From NCBI GenBank assembly GCA_020216655.1, contig JAIWNU010000097.1, positions 1 through 13,212 on the forward strand: 13,212 bases of DNA, read 5' to 3'. The translations under genes and the position numbers were made by a program. Below are positions 7,482-13,212 of this stretch, piece after piece. The stretch comes from Treponema sp. Lineage in GTDB: Bacteria; Spirochaetota; Spirochaetia; Treponematales; Breznakiellaceae. Within the stretch, counting starts at the first letter, position 1, and each line of letters starts with the position of its first letter. The notes under the pieces are model-generated. The model ran no database searches and was not told the DNA's origin. It saw nothing but the letters and a program-made list of their open reading frames with translations.

Positions 7482-8717
7482 ATGAAAGTCTGGATAAAAC
7501 TACTTATCGGTTCCATCCTTGGTCTTATCCTGGGGCTTGTGGTCCCCCAGGACAATACAACTATTATGAAGGCCATTGATTGGCTTGCCCAAGTGGCGCT
7601 CCAAATCGGCCGTTATACTTTGGTCCCCACATTAGGGTTTTCACTGGTAATCGCGATTTATGAACTGCGGCAGGACAAGCATATGTGGCCTGTCGTGTTC
7701 CGTACAGTCGGTATTATCATTGGATCCTCCCTTTTTATTATCGGCTCAGGGATGCTGGTAACCCTGATGTTTCCTCCCGCCCGGATACCCATACTGATCG
7801 AAAGCCAAAAGGAAAGCATTTCCCTCGATATCGGACAGGGCATCCTGCAATTATTACCTTCAAATATGCTTTCCGGGCTCGTAAGTGATGGAACCTATCT
7901 CCTGCCCGTATGGATTTTTGCCATTTTCCTCGGCGCGGGCTTTTCCTATGACCGGGTTTACACAAAACCAGTCATTAGTTTTGTAGATTCACTTTCACGT
8001 ATTTTCTATTATATAGCAATTTTCTTTTCGGAAATTTTGGGTATTTTCATGATATGTTTAGGTGCCTTTTGGGCTGTCCGTTTTCAAGGTGCCCTTAAAG
8101 CTCAAGTGTTCCGTGACATTATCGTCTTGCTTGCAATCTACGGCTTCCTCCTCAGTTTTGTCATTTTACCCCTCTTTTTATATTTCCTTGGCGGCAAACG
8201 GTCTAATCCCTGGAAACAACTTTATGGGGCTTTGGGGCCTGCCATTGCGGGGCTGTTTTCCGGAGATATCAATTTTACCCTCCCTCTCTTAGTACGGCAT
8301 GCAAAGGAAAACCATGGAGTACAGCGACGATCAAATGCGGTAAGCCTGGTCTTATTCAGCACCTTTGCCCGGGCGGGCAGCGCGATGGTAGCTGCCATGT
8401 CTATCATTGTGATCATTAAATCCTATTCCAGCCTAGGCATCAGCGCAGGTGACCTTTTTATCATTTTGCTTTTCTCCGCAATTATATCGGCCCTGCTGCC
8501 GCGGCATCCCGGGAACGGAGCCTATATAGCCCTGGCGGTGCTCTGCGGCTGGTACGGCAAAGGGTTTGAGGCAGGCTACCTTATCCTTAAACCCATAGCT
8601 TTTTACCTTGTCGCGATTGGCACCATGATCGATGCCATGGTGGCTTCTCTTGGAACCTATGCGGTCGGCTACTTAAGCGGTTTCCAGCAAGAAAAGGAAA
8701 CAAGGCATTTTATTTAG
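7482..8717 (+). CDS. Dicarboxylate/amino acid:cation symporter (DAACS/SDF) family protein, divergent
   Basis: 411 residues, strongly hydrophobic, with about eight membrane segments plus re-entrant loops as in the GltP/DctA family (PF00375). Matches by eye include LLPSNMLSGL (124-133), FSGDINFTLPLLVRHAKENH (259-278) for the first hairpin, and LLPRHPGNGAYIALAVL (338-354) for the second. Family members move an acidic amino acid or dicarboxylate inward with Na+ or H+. Key substrate and sodium motifs are altered: the NMDGT motif position reads roughly FARAG (295-299), and in the last helix only D384 is kept where GltPh has D390, D394, R397 and N401. Glutamate, aspartate or C4-dicarboxylate is therefore unlikely as substrate; a neutral or different compound is more plausible. 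A GC-rich hairpin follows the stop codon. The family call is good; the substrate is unknown. Confidence 0.85.
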   Translation: MKVWIKLLIGSILGLILGLVVPQDNTTIMKAIDWLAQVALQIGRYTLVPTLGFSLVIAIYELRQDKHMWPVVFRTVGIIIGSSLFIIGSGMLVTLMFPPARIPILIESQKESISLDIGQGILQLLPSNMLSGLVSDGTYLLPVWIFAIFLGAGFSYDRVYTKPVISFVDSLSRIFYYIAIFFSEILGIFMICLGAFWAVRFQGALKAQVFRDIIVLLAIYGFLLSFVILPLFLYFLGGKRSNPWKQLYGALGPAIAGLFSGDINFTLPLLVRHAKENHGVQRRSNAVSLVLFSTFARAGSAMVAAMSIIVIIKSYSSLGISAGDLFIILLFSAIISALLPRHPGNGAYIALAVLCGWYGKGFEAGYLILKPIAFYLVAIGTMIDAMVASLGTYAVGYLSGFQQEKETRHFI

Positions 8718-8732
8718 GATTTATCCCTTCCT

Positions 8733-8771
8733 GCGGGGCTTTGCACGCCCCGCTGTCATAGACTTTTTTTT
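8733..8771 (+). terminator. Probable terminator after the symporter gene
   Basis: GCGGGGC (8733-8739) and GCCCCGC (8747-8753) form a perfect 7-bp GC stem with a 7-nt loop, 15 nt past the stop codon. A run of eight T (8764-8771) follows, but 10 nt after the stem rather than directly. It may be a weak or non-canonical intrinsic terminator. The T-run overlaps the tex promoter. Confidence 0.5.
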
Positions 8772-8788
8772 GCACCTTGGAGTACAAT
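8759..8788 (+). promoter_or_regulatory. Promoter of tex, start-proximal
   Basis: TAGACT (8759-8764), an 18-bp spacer and TACAAT (8783-8788) form a sigma70-like promoter. The -10 ends 9 nt before the ATG at 8798, so the predicted transcript starts about 3 nt upstream of the start codon. This supports ATG 8798 over the in-frame TTG at 8777, which would lie upstream of transcription. GGAG at 8779-8782 is too far from the ATG to act as a ribosome site. Confidence 0.5.
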
Positions 8789-8797
8789 GCCCGAGCT

Positions 8798-11272
8798 ATG
8801 GAACTAAACGCGGATTTTATAGAATCACTGCAGGTTAACGAAGTGGCGCTCATGAAGCGCATTGCAGAAGAAATGTCGATCAACCTGGGCCAGGTTTCAG
8901 CGGTCATTGGATTGTTTGCGGAGGGCTGTACGGTCCCCTTTATTGCCCGGTACCGCAAAGAAAAGACCGGGAGTCTGGACGAAGTCCAGGTCCGGGAAAT
9001 TGACCACCGGTTTACCAGCGGAAAAAATCTGGAAGGCCGGCGAATCGAAATAATCCGGGGAATTTTTGAACAGGGCAAGCTTACCGAAGTGCTCTACGAG
9101 AACATCACCAAAGCGGCGACCCTGACTGAGCTCGAAGACCTCTACGCACCCTTTAAGCGGAAAAAGAAAACCCGGGGCATGGTGGCCCAGGAGAAGGGCC
9201 TTGAACCCCTTGCCCAAGCCATGCAGGAACTGGACGCGGCAGCGCTCCGCAAGGCCGCCGAAGCCTATGTCCGCGAAGACACCGAACATCCAGAACTTTC
9301 CGTCCCCTCTGTGGATGAAGCCCTCCAGGGGGCCATGGACATTATCGCCGAACAGGTTGCCCAGGATCCGGACAACCGCAGCGATATCAAGAAATTCTAC
9401 CTTGCCGACGGCCGTATCATGGTGAAAGGCATCGGAGACGAGGAAAAGAAAAAAACCAGCACCTACCAGATGTACTGGGACTATACGGAGCAGCTTTCTC
9501 AGATTAAACCCCACCGGGTCTTGGCCATTAACCGGGGCGAACGGGAAGGAGAACTGGAAGTTACCATCGATGTGGACGAAAATGCCGCCACAGAACTGCT
9601 CCAGAGAAAATACACCATTCACAACGACTATCACAAAACCGCCATCGAAGACGGCCTTAAGAGGCTCCTCTCGCCGGCGGTTATCCGGGAACTGCGGGGC
9701 GACCAGAGCGAGGCCGCCGACGACCACGGCATTTCGGTGTTCAGCCAGAACCTGAAAAACCTGCTCATGCAGCAGCCTATAAAGGGAACCCGGGTGCTCG
9801 GCATCGACCCGGGCATCCGCACCGGCACCAAGTGCGCCGCACTGGACGAAACCGGAAAATATCTGGGAAGTTTTGTCATCTATCAACATCACCCTGAAGA
9901 AGCTAAACGCTCCCTCCTTGAGGGAATTAAAAACTACAACGTGCAGCTCATCGCCGTGGGCAACGGCACGGGAAGCCACGAAGTGCAGGAACTGGTCGCC
10001 CAGGTCATCAGTGAAAATGGCCTTGAAGTCCTTTATACGGTGGTCGATGAAGACGGCGCGTCGGTGTATTCGGCCAGCGACATTGCCCGGGAAGAATTCC
10101 CCGACCTGGACCTTACTATCCGGGGAGCCATTTCCATCGGCCGGCGCCTCCAGGACCCGCTGGCAGAGCTCGTAAAAATCGACCCCAAATCTATCGGGGT
10201 GGGGCTTTACCAGCACGATGTAAACCAGAAAAAGCTCTCCGAAACCCTGGACGAAGTTGTCCAGTCGGTGGTCAACAACGTAGGGGTTAACCTTAATACC
10301 GCCAGCGTATCGCTCCTTAAATACGTGTCGGGCATCAACGGTTCCCTGGCAAAAAAGCTGGTTAAATACCGGGAAGAAAAGGGTAAAATTACAAGCCGCA
10401 AAGAGTTGATGGACGTCCCCGGCATGGGGCCCAAAAGTTTTGAACAGTGCGCGGGCTTCCTTAAAATCCCCGAAAGTCCCGATCCCCTGGATAACACCTG
10501 GGTACATCCAGAAAACTACGAAATAGCCCGGGAAATTTATGAGCTCCTTAAAACCAAGGGGAGCCTTTCTGCCGAGGACACTAGGGCTCTGAAAGATAAG
10601 TATTCGGTAGGCGACACGACCATTCAGGATCTGGTTGATGAACTTAAGAAGCCCAACCGGGACCCCCGGGAAGGTTATCCGAAACCGGTTATGCAGAAGG
10701 GGGTAGTCACCTTTGAAGACCTCCACGAAGGGATGATGATCACCGGCAAGGTGAAAAACGTGGTCGACTTCGGTGCCTTTGTGGATGTGGGTATTAAAGA
10801 GACAGCCCTCCTTCATATTTCCGAAATGAGCGACCGCTATATTCAGGATCCCATGGAAGTCCTTAAGGTAGGTGATGTGCGGGAATTCCGTATCATCGGC
10901 CTTGACCTGGACCGGCGGCGCATCAGTCTGTCATTAAAGACCCAGGGCGGCGCGACTACCAGTACCGGTGCAGGCCTCCACACAAGCCGGCCCAAGCACG
11001 ATGGCGAAGAACGCCCAGGCAGCCGGAAAGTGGTGGTAATCAAAAAAGGCGCTGAAAGGCAAAACCAGGCTGAAGCAGCTAAACCCAAAAGCGCTCCGGC
11101 GCAAACGGCTCAGCAGCATGAACGGCCCGCCGGCGGGCAGCGGCCTTCCCGGGCTGATCAACGGTCGAGCAGCAGCTCTGCCATCCGTGCGGACCGGGAT
11201 GATGACGGCACCATGTACAATCCCTTTGCGGAAGCCCTGCGAAAAATGCAGGAAAAGAGCGGAAAGAAATAG
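8798..11272 (+). CDS. tex: Transcription accessory protein Tex (RNA-binding, S1 domain)
   Basis: 824 residues from the ATG at 8798; a TTG at 8777 would add seven residues but lies inside the promoter. Domain order is as in Tex: N-terminal helical domain with PFIARYRKEKTG (about 47-58), a YqgF/RuvC-like domain beginning at VLGIDPGIRTGTK (about 333-345), helix-hairpin-helix repeats (NTASVSLLKYVSGI and DVPGMGPKSF, about 498-550), and an S1 RNA-binding domain (about 645-712, ITGKVKNVVDFGAFVDVG). Tex is a cytosolic nucleic-acid-binding protein that affects transcription and expression of virulence or stress genes in several bacteria (family knowledge). After S1 comes a polar, low-complexity tail of about 110 residues, rich in K, R, Q, A and S, ending in a short conserved-looking NPFAEALRKMQEKSGKK. 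This tail is longer than in compact Tex proteins. The stop codon directly abuts the rsmG start. Confidence 0.96.
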   Translation: MELNADFIESLQVNEVALMKRIAEEMSINLGQVSAVIGLFAEGCTVPFIARYRKEKTGSLDEVQVREIDHRFTSGKNLEGRRIEIIRGIFEQGKLTEVLYENITKAATLTELEDLYAPFKRKKKTRGMVAQEKGLEPLAQAMQELDAAALRKAAEAYVREDTEHPELSVPSVDEALQGAMDIIAEQVAQDPDNRSDIKKFYLADGRIMVKGIGDEEKKKTSTYQMYWDYTEQLSQIKPHRVLAINRGEREGELEVTIDVDENAATELLQRKYTIHNDYHKTAIEDGLKRLLSPAVIRELRGDQSEAADDHGISVFSQNLKNLLMQQPIKGTRVLGIDPGIRTGTKCAALDETGKYLGSFVIYQHHPEEAKRSLLEGIKNYNVQLIAVGNGTGSHEVQELVAQVISENGLEVLYTVVDEDGASVYSASDIAREEFPDLDLTIRGAISIGRRLQDPLAELVKIDPKSIGVGLYQHDVNQKKLSETLDEVVQSVVNNVGVNLNTASVSLLKYVSGINGSLAKKLVKYREEKGKITSRKELMDVPGMGPKSFEQCAGFLKIPESPDPLDNTWVHPENYEIAREIYELLKTKGSLSAEDTRALKDKYSVGDTTIQDLVDELKKPNRDPREGYPKPVMQKGVVTFEDLHEGMMITGKVKNVVDFGAFVDVGIKETALLHISEMSDRYIQDPMEVLKVGDVREFRIIGLDLDRRRISLSLKTQGGATTSTGAGLHTSRPKHDGEERPGSRKVVVIKKGAERQNQAEAAKPKSAPAQTAQQHERPAGGQRPSRADQRSSSSSAIRADRDDDGTMYNPFAEALRKMQEKSGKK

Positions 11273-12049
11273 ATGGATGACCTTTTGTCTCGGGGGCTCG
11301 ATGAACTCCTTACCCAGGACCGGAGCCTCGAGTCAGTTTTTGGTTCAACTGCCGGGCCCTCAGCCAGCTCCAGGGCCCCAACCAGCTCCGGGACCTCAGC
11401 CAGCTCCGGGGGCCCAACCAGCTCCGGGACCTCCCCTGCTGAAATCCGGCGCAGCCTCCAGGAAAAGCTGGAGGCCTATATCCGGGAAATTGAGCTTTTT
11501 AACCCCGCCTACGGCCTTGTAGGTACCGAAAGCCACGAAGAGCTCGTGATTAAGCACATTCTGGACTCTTTAGCGCCCCTGGGCTACATCCAGAGGGCCC
11601 TTCCGGCAGCAGTGTCGGCACCGGGACCTGCCATTGCTGACGCCGGGACCGGAGCGGGCCTTCCAGGGCTGCCCCTGGCCTGCGCCCTCCCCGCCTGTCA
11701 GTTTACCCTTATCGAACGCATGGGCCGGCGCATCGGCTTTTTACAGAACACCCTGGCAATTCTTGGCCTGCAGAACGTCCGCCTTGAACAGGCGGACATC
11801 GAAAAGGCCCGCTCCGGTCCCTTTAACCTCATCACATTCCGGGCCTTCCGCCCCCTGGAGCCACCCATGCTTAAAGCCCTTTACAGGCTCCTTGCCCCAG
11901 GCGGCGTCCTTGCGGCTTACAAGGGCCGGATGGAAAAAATCAGGGAAGAAATGGCCTCCATAGAACACCTGGTCTCAGGCTGGGAAGCCCTTCCTGTTCA
12001 AGTACCCTTCTTGAATGAAGAACGGCACCTCGTGATCATAAGAAAGTAA
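11273..12049 (+). CDS. rsmG: 16S rRNA (guanine527-N7)-methyltransferase RsmG
   Basis: 258 residues. RsmG (GidB) uses S-adenosylmethionine to methylate G527 of 16S rRNA in the ribosomal decoding region. The SAM-binding motif is DAGTGAGLPGLPLA (123-136). It is followed by FTLIERMGRRIGFLQ (144-158), LGLQNVRLEQAD and FNLITFRAF (184-192), the usual order for the family. The N-terminal helical part matches after residue 61 (LQEKLEAYIREIELFN). Between residues 28 and about 54 lies an insertion rich in Gly, Ser, Pro, Thr and Ala, encoded by an 18-bp tandem repeat. It probably forms a flexible loop and leaves the catalytic domain untouched. The ATG follows the tex TAG with no gap, so translation is likely coupled to tex. 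Loss of RsmG gives low-level streptomycin resistance in other bacteria. Confidence 0.93.
   Translation: MDDLLSRGLDELLTQDRSLESVFGSTAGPSASSRAPTSSGTSASSGGPTSSGTSPAEIRRSLQEKLEAYIREIELFNPAYGLVGTESHEELVIKHILDSLAPLGYIQRALPAAVSAPGPAIADAGTGAGLPGLPLACALPACQFTLIERMGRRIGFLQNTLAILGLQNVRLEQADIEKARSGPFNLITFRAFRPLEPPMLKALYRLLAPGGVLAAYKGRMEKIREEMASIEHLVSGWEALPVQVPFLNEERHLVIIRK
11354..11433 (+). repeat. 18-bp tandem repeat inside rsmG, about 4.4 copies
   Basis: Units begin at 11354, 11372, 11390 and 11408, with a partial fifth at 11426. Each ends in a shared AGCTCC. Odd and even units differ (CTCAGCC versus CCCAACC), giving a 36-bp higher-order period. In the rsmG frame they encode variable hexapeptides ending in SS. 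In the +1 frame they encode a nearly invariant PGPQPA repeat. Confidence 0.9.
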
Positions 12050-12064
12050 TCAGTCTCATTACCC

Positions 12065-12093
12065 TTGCGCAATTTGCAAACTACGGGTATGTT
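12065..12093 (+). promoter_or_regulatory. Promoter of the GNAT gene with palindromes, start-proximal
   Basis: TTGCGC (12065-12070), a 17-bp spacer and TATGTT (12088-12093) form a promoter whose -10 ends 6 nt before the ATG at 12100, so the transcript should begin at the start codon. Two perfect 8-bp palindromes sit side by side over the -35 and spacer: TTGCGCAA (12065-12072) and TTTGCAAA (12073-12080). They could be an operator, but this is speculative. Confidence 0.45.
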
Positions 12094-12099
12094 GTAGCA

Positions 12100-12753
12100 A
12101 TGGACATACGCGAGTACCGGGAGCCCGATCTCCCCTACCTGTACGAAATCTGCCTTAAAACCGGCGACAACGGCAAGGATGCCAGCGATTTATACCATGA
12201 CCCCTATGTGCTGGGTCAGTTCTATGCAGCGCCCTACGCTTTTTTCGAACCCGATTGTGTCCTCATTTTGGAAGGTGAATACCATGGGCTCACACGTCCA
12301 GTAGGCTATATTCTCGGGACCTCCGACACAGCGGCCTATACCGATTGGTTTAACCGCCGCTGGCTGCCTGCCGCAGCAGCCATCTATGGGGCCGCAGAGC
12401 CCGCAAGTGATGTGGATAGCTCGAAAAGCTCCGCCGAAGCCGCTGTACGGAAACTTTTTTCTCAGCCCCTTGAATGCCCGTCCTGGGCTGCAGACTATCC
12501 GGGGCATATCCATATCGACCTGTTGCCTGAAGCCCAGGGCGGCGGCTGGGGCAGACGGCTTATGGACGCCATTTCCGATCGCTTTGCCCGCAAGGGATGC
12601 CGGGGCTTTCACCTGGGGGTCAGCGCGGCTAATCAGGGGGGCATCGCTTTTTACCGCCGCTACGGGATGACAGAAATTTCGCAGGAAAATTGGGGCATCG
12701 TCTTCGGAAAATTGCTACGGAATCTGTCAAGAAAGTATACGCCAATTTTGTAG
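12100..12753 (+). CDS. GNAT family N-acetyltransferase
   Basis: 217 residues, cytosolic. It opens with IREYREPDLPYLYEICLKTG (3-22), the usual first strand and helix of a GNAT fold. The stretch GDNGKDASDLYHDPYVLGQFY resembles bacterial acetyltransferases related to the acetyltransferase-like domain of O-GlcNAcase. The acetyl-CoA loop is HIDLLPEAQGGGWGRRLM, where QGGGWG matches the QxxGxG/A motif. The last part, GFHLGVSAANQGGIAFYRRYGM, is the typical asparagine-helix-tyrosine motif B region. It transfers an acetyl group from acetyl-CoA to an amine, but nothing shows the acceptor. It follows rsmG after 50 bp and has its own predicted promoter. It is the last intact gene before the insertion-sequence remnants; its final dozen residues (RNLSRKYTPIL) may be affected by the junction. 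Confidence 0.9.
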   Translation: MDIREYREPDLPYLYEICLKTGDNGKDASDLYHDPYVLGQFYAAPYAFFEPDCVLILEGEYHGLTRPVGYILGTSDTAAYTDWFNRRWLPAAAAIYGAAEPASDVDSSKSSAEAAVRKLFSQPLECPSWAADYPGHIHIDLLPEAQGGGWGRRLMDAISDRFARKGCRGFHLGVSAANQGGIAFYRRYGMTEISQENWGIVFGKLLRNLSRKYTPIL

Positions 12754-12758
12754 AACTA

Positions 12759-13120
12759 TCATGAAGCCTTCCTTATCGGACGAGCTATCATAATGGGATT
12801 ACTAGCATCATACAGATGGATTTTTCCCGTTCGCCAACGGCTTGGATTTTTTTGTTGTGCCATAAGCATCGTTTTGTTGCGTTTTGCATAAATCGCTGTG
12901 GCTTCACCGGTTCTCCGCTGGTGTGGTGTGACATACCCTAACGCTGAATGTTGATGTTCGTGATTGTACCAGTGGACAAAGTCAGCATACCACATGCGTG
13001 CATGTTCAAGAGATGTAAAATATCCAGGATACCCTGGCGTATATTTAAGGGTCTTATGCCAAGACTCAATAAAGGCATTATCATTACTGCAACGGGGTCG
13101 AGAGTAGCTGAGGGTTATAC
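12759..13120 (-). pseudogene. IS3-family transposase remnant (C-terminal rve part)
   Basis: On the minus strand the frame from about 13120 to the TGA at 12759 encodes the C-terminal part of an IS3-type OrfB integrase-like transposase. Visible are YSRPRCSNDNAFIESWHKTL, with the catalytic Glu of the DDE triad in FIES, followed by LEHARMWYADFVHWYN, HQHSALGYVTPHQRR and NPSRW. The first two catalytic Asp residues and the N-terminus are missing. The cut falls at about 13121, where a second IS end begins, so this copy was split by that insertion. The last 24 or so residues do not look like a normal IS3 C-terminus, suggesting the downstream end is also lost or altered. An internal ATG at 12995 allows only a 78-residue product, which could not transpose. 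Confidence 0.85.
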
Positions 13121-13212
13121 TGGACTTTACCCGAAAAAGTGGACAGCATATTAAGCGCCTTTGTTACCTACCTCCATCGGGGGAACATACCCCAGATGAG
13201 AGTGTAGCCTAA
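13121..13212. mobile_element. End of a second IS3-family element, continuing beyond the window
   Basis: The presumed terminus starts with TGGACTTTACCCG at 13121 and is followed by AAAAAGTGGACAGC, a composition typical of IS3-group ends (TG...CA termini). The transposase of this element ends at 13151 on the minus strand, close to the terminus as expected. The adjacent TAC (13118-13120) could be part of a target duplication, but the other end of the element is not in the window. Confidence 0.65.
13151..13212 (-). CDS. IS3-family transposase, last 19 residues only
   Basis: In the minus-strand frame that enters from the right edge and stops at TAA (13153-13151), the peptide is RLHSHLGYVPPMEVGNKGA. 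The HSxLGYxxP signature is the usual C-terminus of IS3-family OrfB transposases. The rest of the protein lies outside the window, so whether this copy is intact cannot be judged. It is a different copy from the remnant at 12759-13120, whose own HSALGYVTP motif lies at about 12930-12955. Confidence 0.65.
   Translation of the reverse strand, partial: RLHSHLGYVPPMEVGNKGA

Noticed and set aside
8777..8797. TTG at 8777 as the start of tex
   Set aside because: It lies upstream of the predicted -10 and transcription start, adds seven residues without similarity to Tex, and the ATG at 8798 starts just before the Tex-like sequence.
8897..10816. A 639-codon open frame antisense to tex
   Set aside because: It runs opposite a gene with full Tex domain structure; the antisense protein shows no recognisable motif. 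Long antisense frames are expected in GC-rich genes with this codon bias.
11118..11522. A 134-codon frame overlapping the tex end and the rsmG start
   Set aside because: Outside the PGPQPA repeat it has no conserved look, while tex and rsmG are convincing in the other frame. It is kept only as part of the repeat finding, not as a gene.
12756..12791. Direct repeat CTATCAT (12756-12762 and 12785-12791) as an IS target duplication
   Set aside because: The two copies are only 29 bp apart and do not flank a recognisable element end, so chance is the simpler explanation.

Overview
The window reads as a chromosomal segment of a spirochete, most likely a Treponema of moderate GC content. This rests on the overall look of the proteins and on gene content, not on a search, so the genus is an inference. 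Most genes from about 1.2 kb to 12.75 kb are GC-rich housekeeping or core-type genes. Both ends carry accessory DNA.

Left end (1-1201): a visibly AT-rich two-gene unit. It holds the C-terminal half of an ABC/AAA15-type ATPase, cut by the window edge, overlapped by 4 bp by a small protein. That protein has a D...ExK pattern suggestive of a PD-(D/E)xK nuclease fold. ATPase-nuclease pairs of this shape are typical of phage-defence modules, and this is the best candidate here for an undescribed system. Composition changes sharply at about 1205.

Core region: a reverse-strand protein resembling a degenerate short-chain dehydrogenase (1209-1874) is divergent from a glutamine-dependent NAD+ synthetase (nadE, 1973-3676). 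nadE is coupled by a 4-bp overlap to a secreted CapA/PgsA-type protein (3673-4797). A membrane hybrid histidine kinase (4801-7404, minus) converges on capA. It is divergent from a DAACS/SDF-family symporter (7482-8717) whose substrate-binding motifs are altered. Next come the transcription accessory protein Tex (8798-11272), the 16S rRNA methyltransferase RsmG (11273-12049), which directly abuts tex and carries an 18-bp tandem repeat in its N-terminal part, and a GNAT acetyltransferase (12100-12753).

Right end (12754-13212): remains of two IS3-family elements. A truncated transposase (12759-13120) is interrupted at about 13121 by the end of a second IS3-type element that runs out of the window.

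A recurring pattern links the core genes. At five starts (1874 minus, 1973, 7482, 8798, 12100) a sigma70-like -10 hexamer ends only 6-9 nt before the ATG and no usable Shine-Dalgarno is present. Transcription would begin at or next to the start codon, so these mRNAs look leaderless or nearly so. The histidine kinase differs: its own -10 is further back and it has a GGGAG ribosome binding site.
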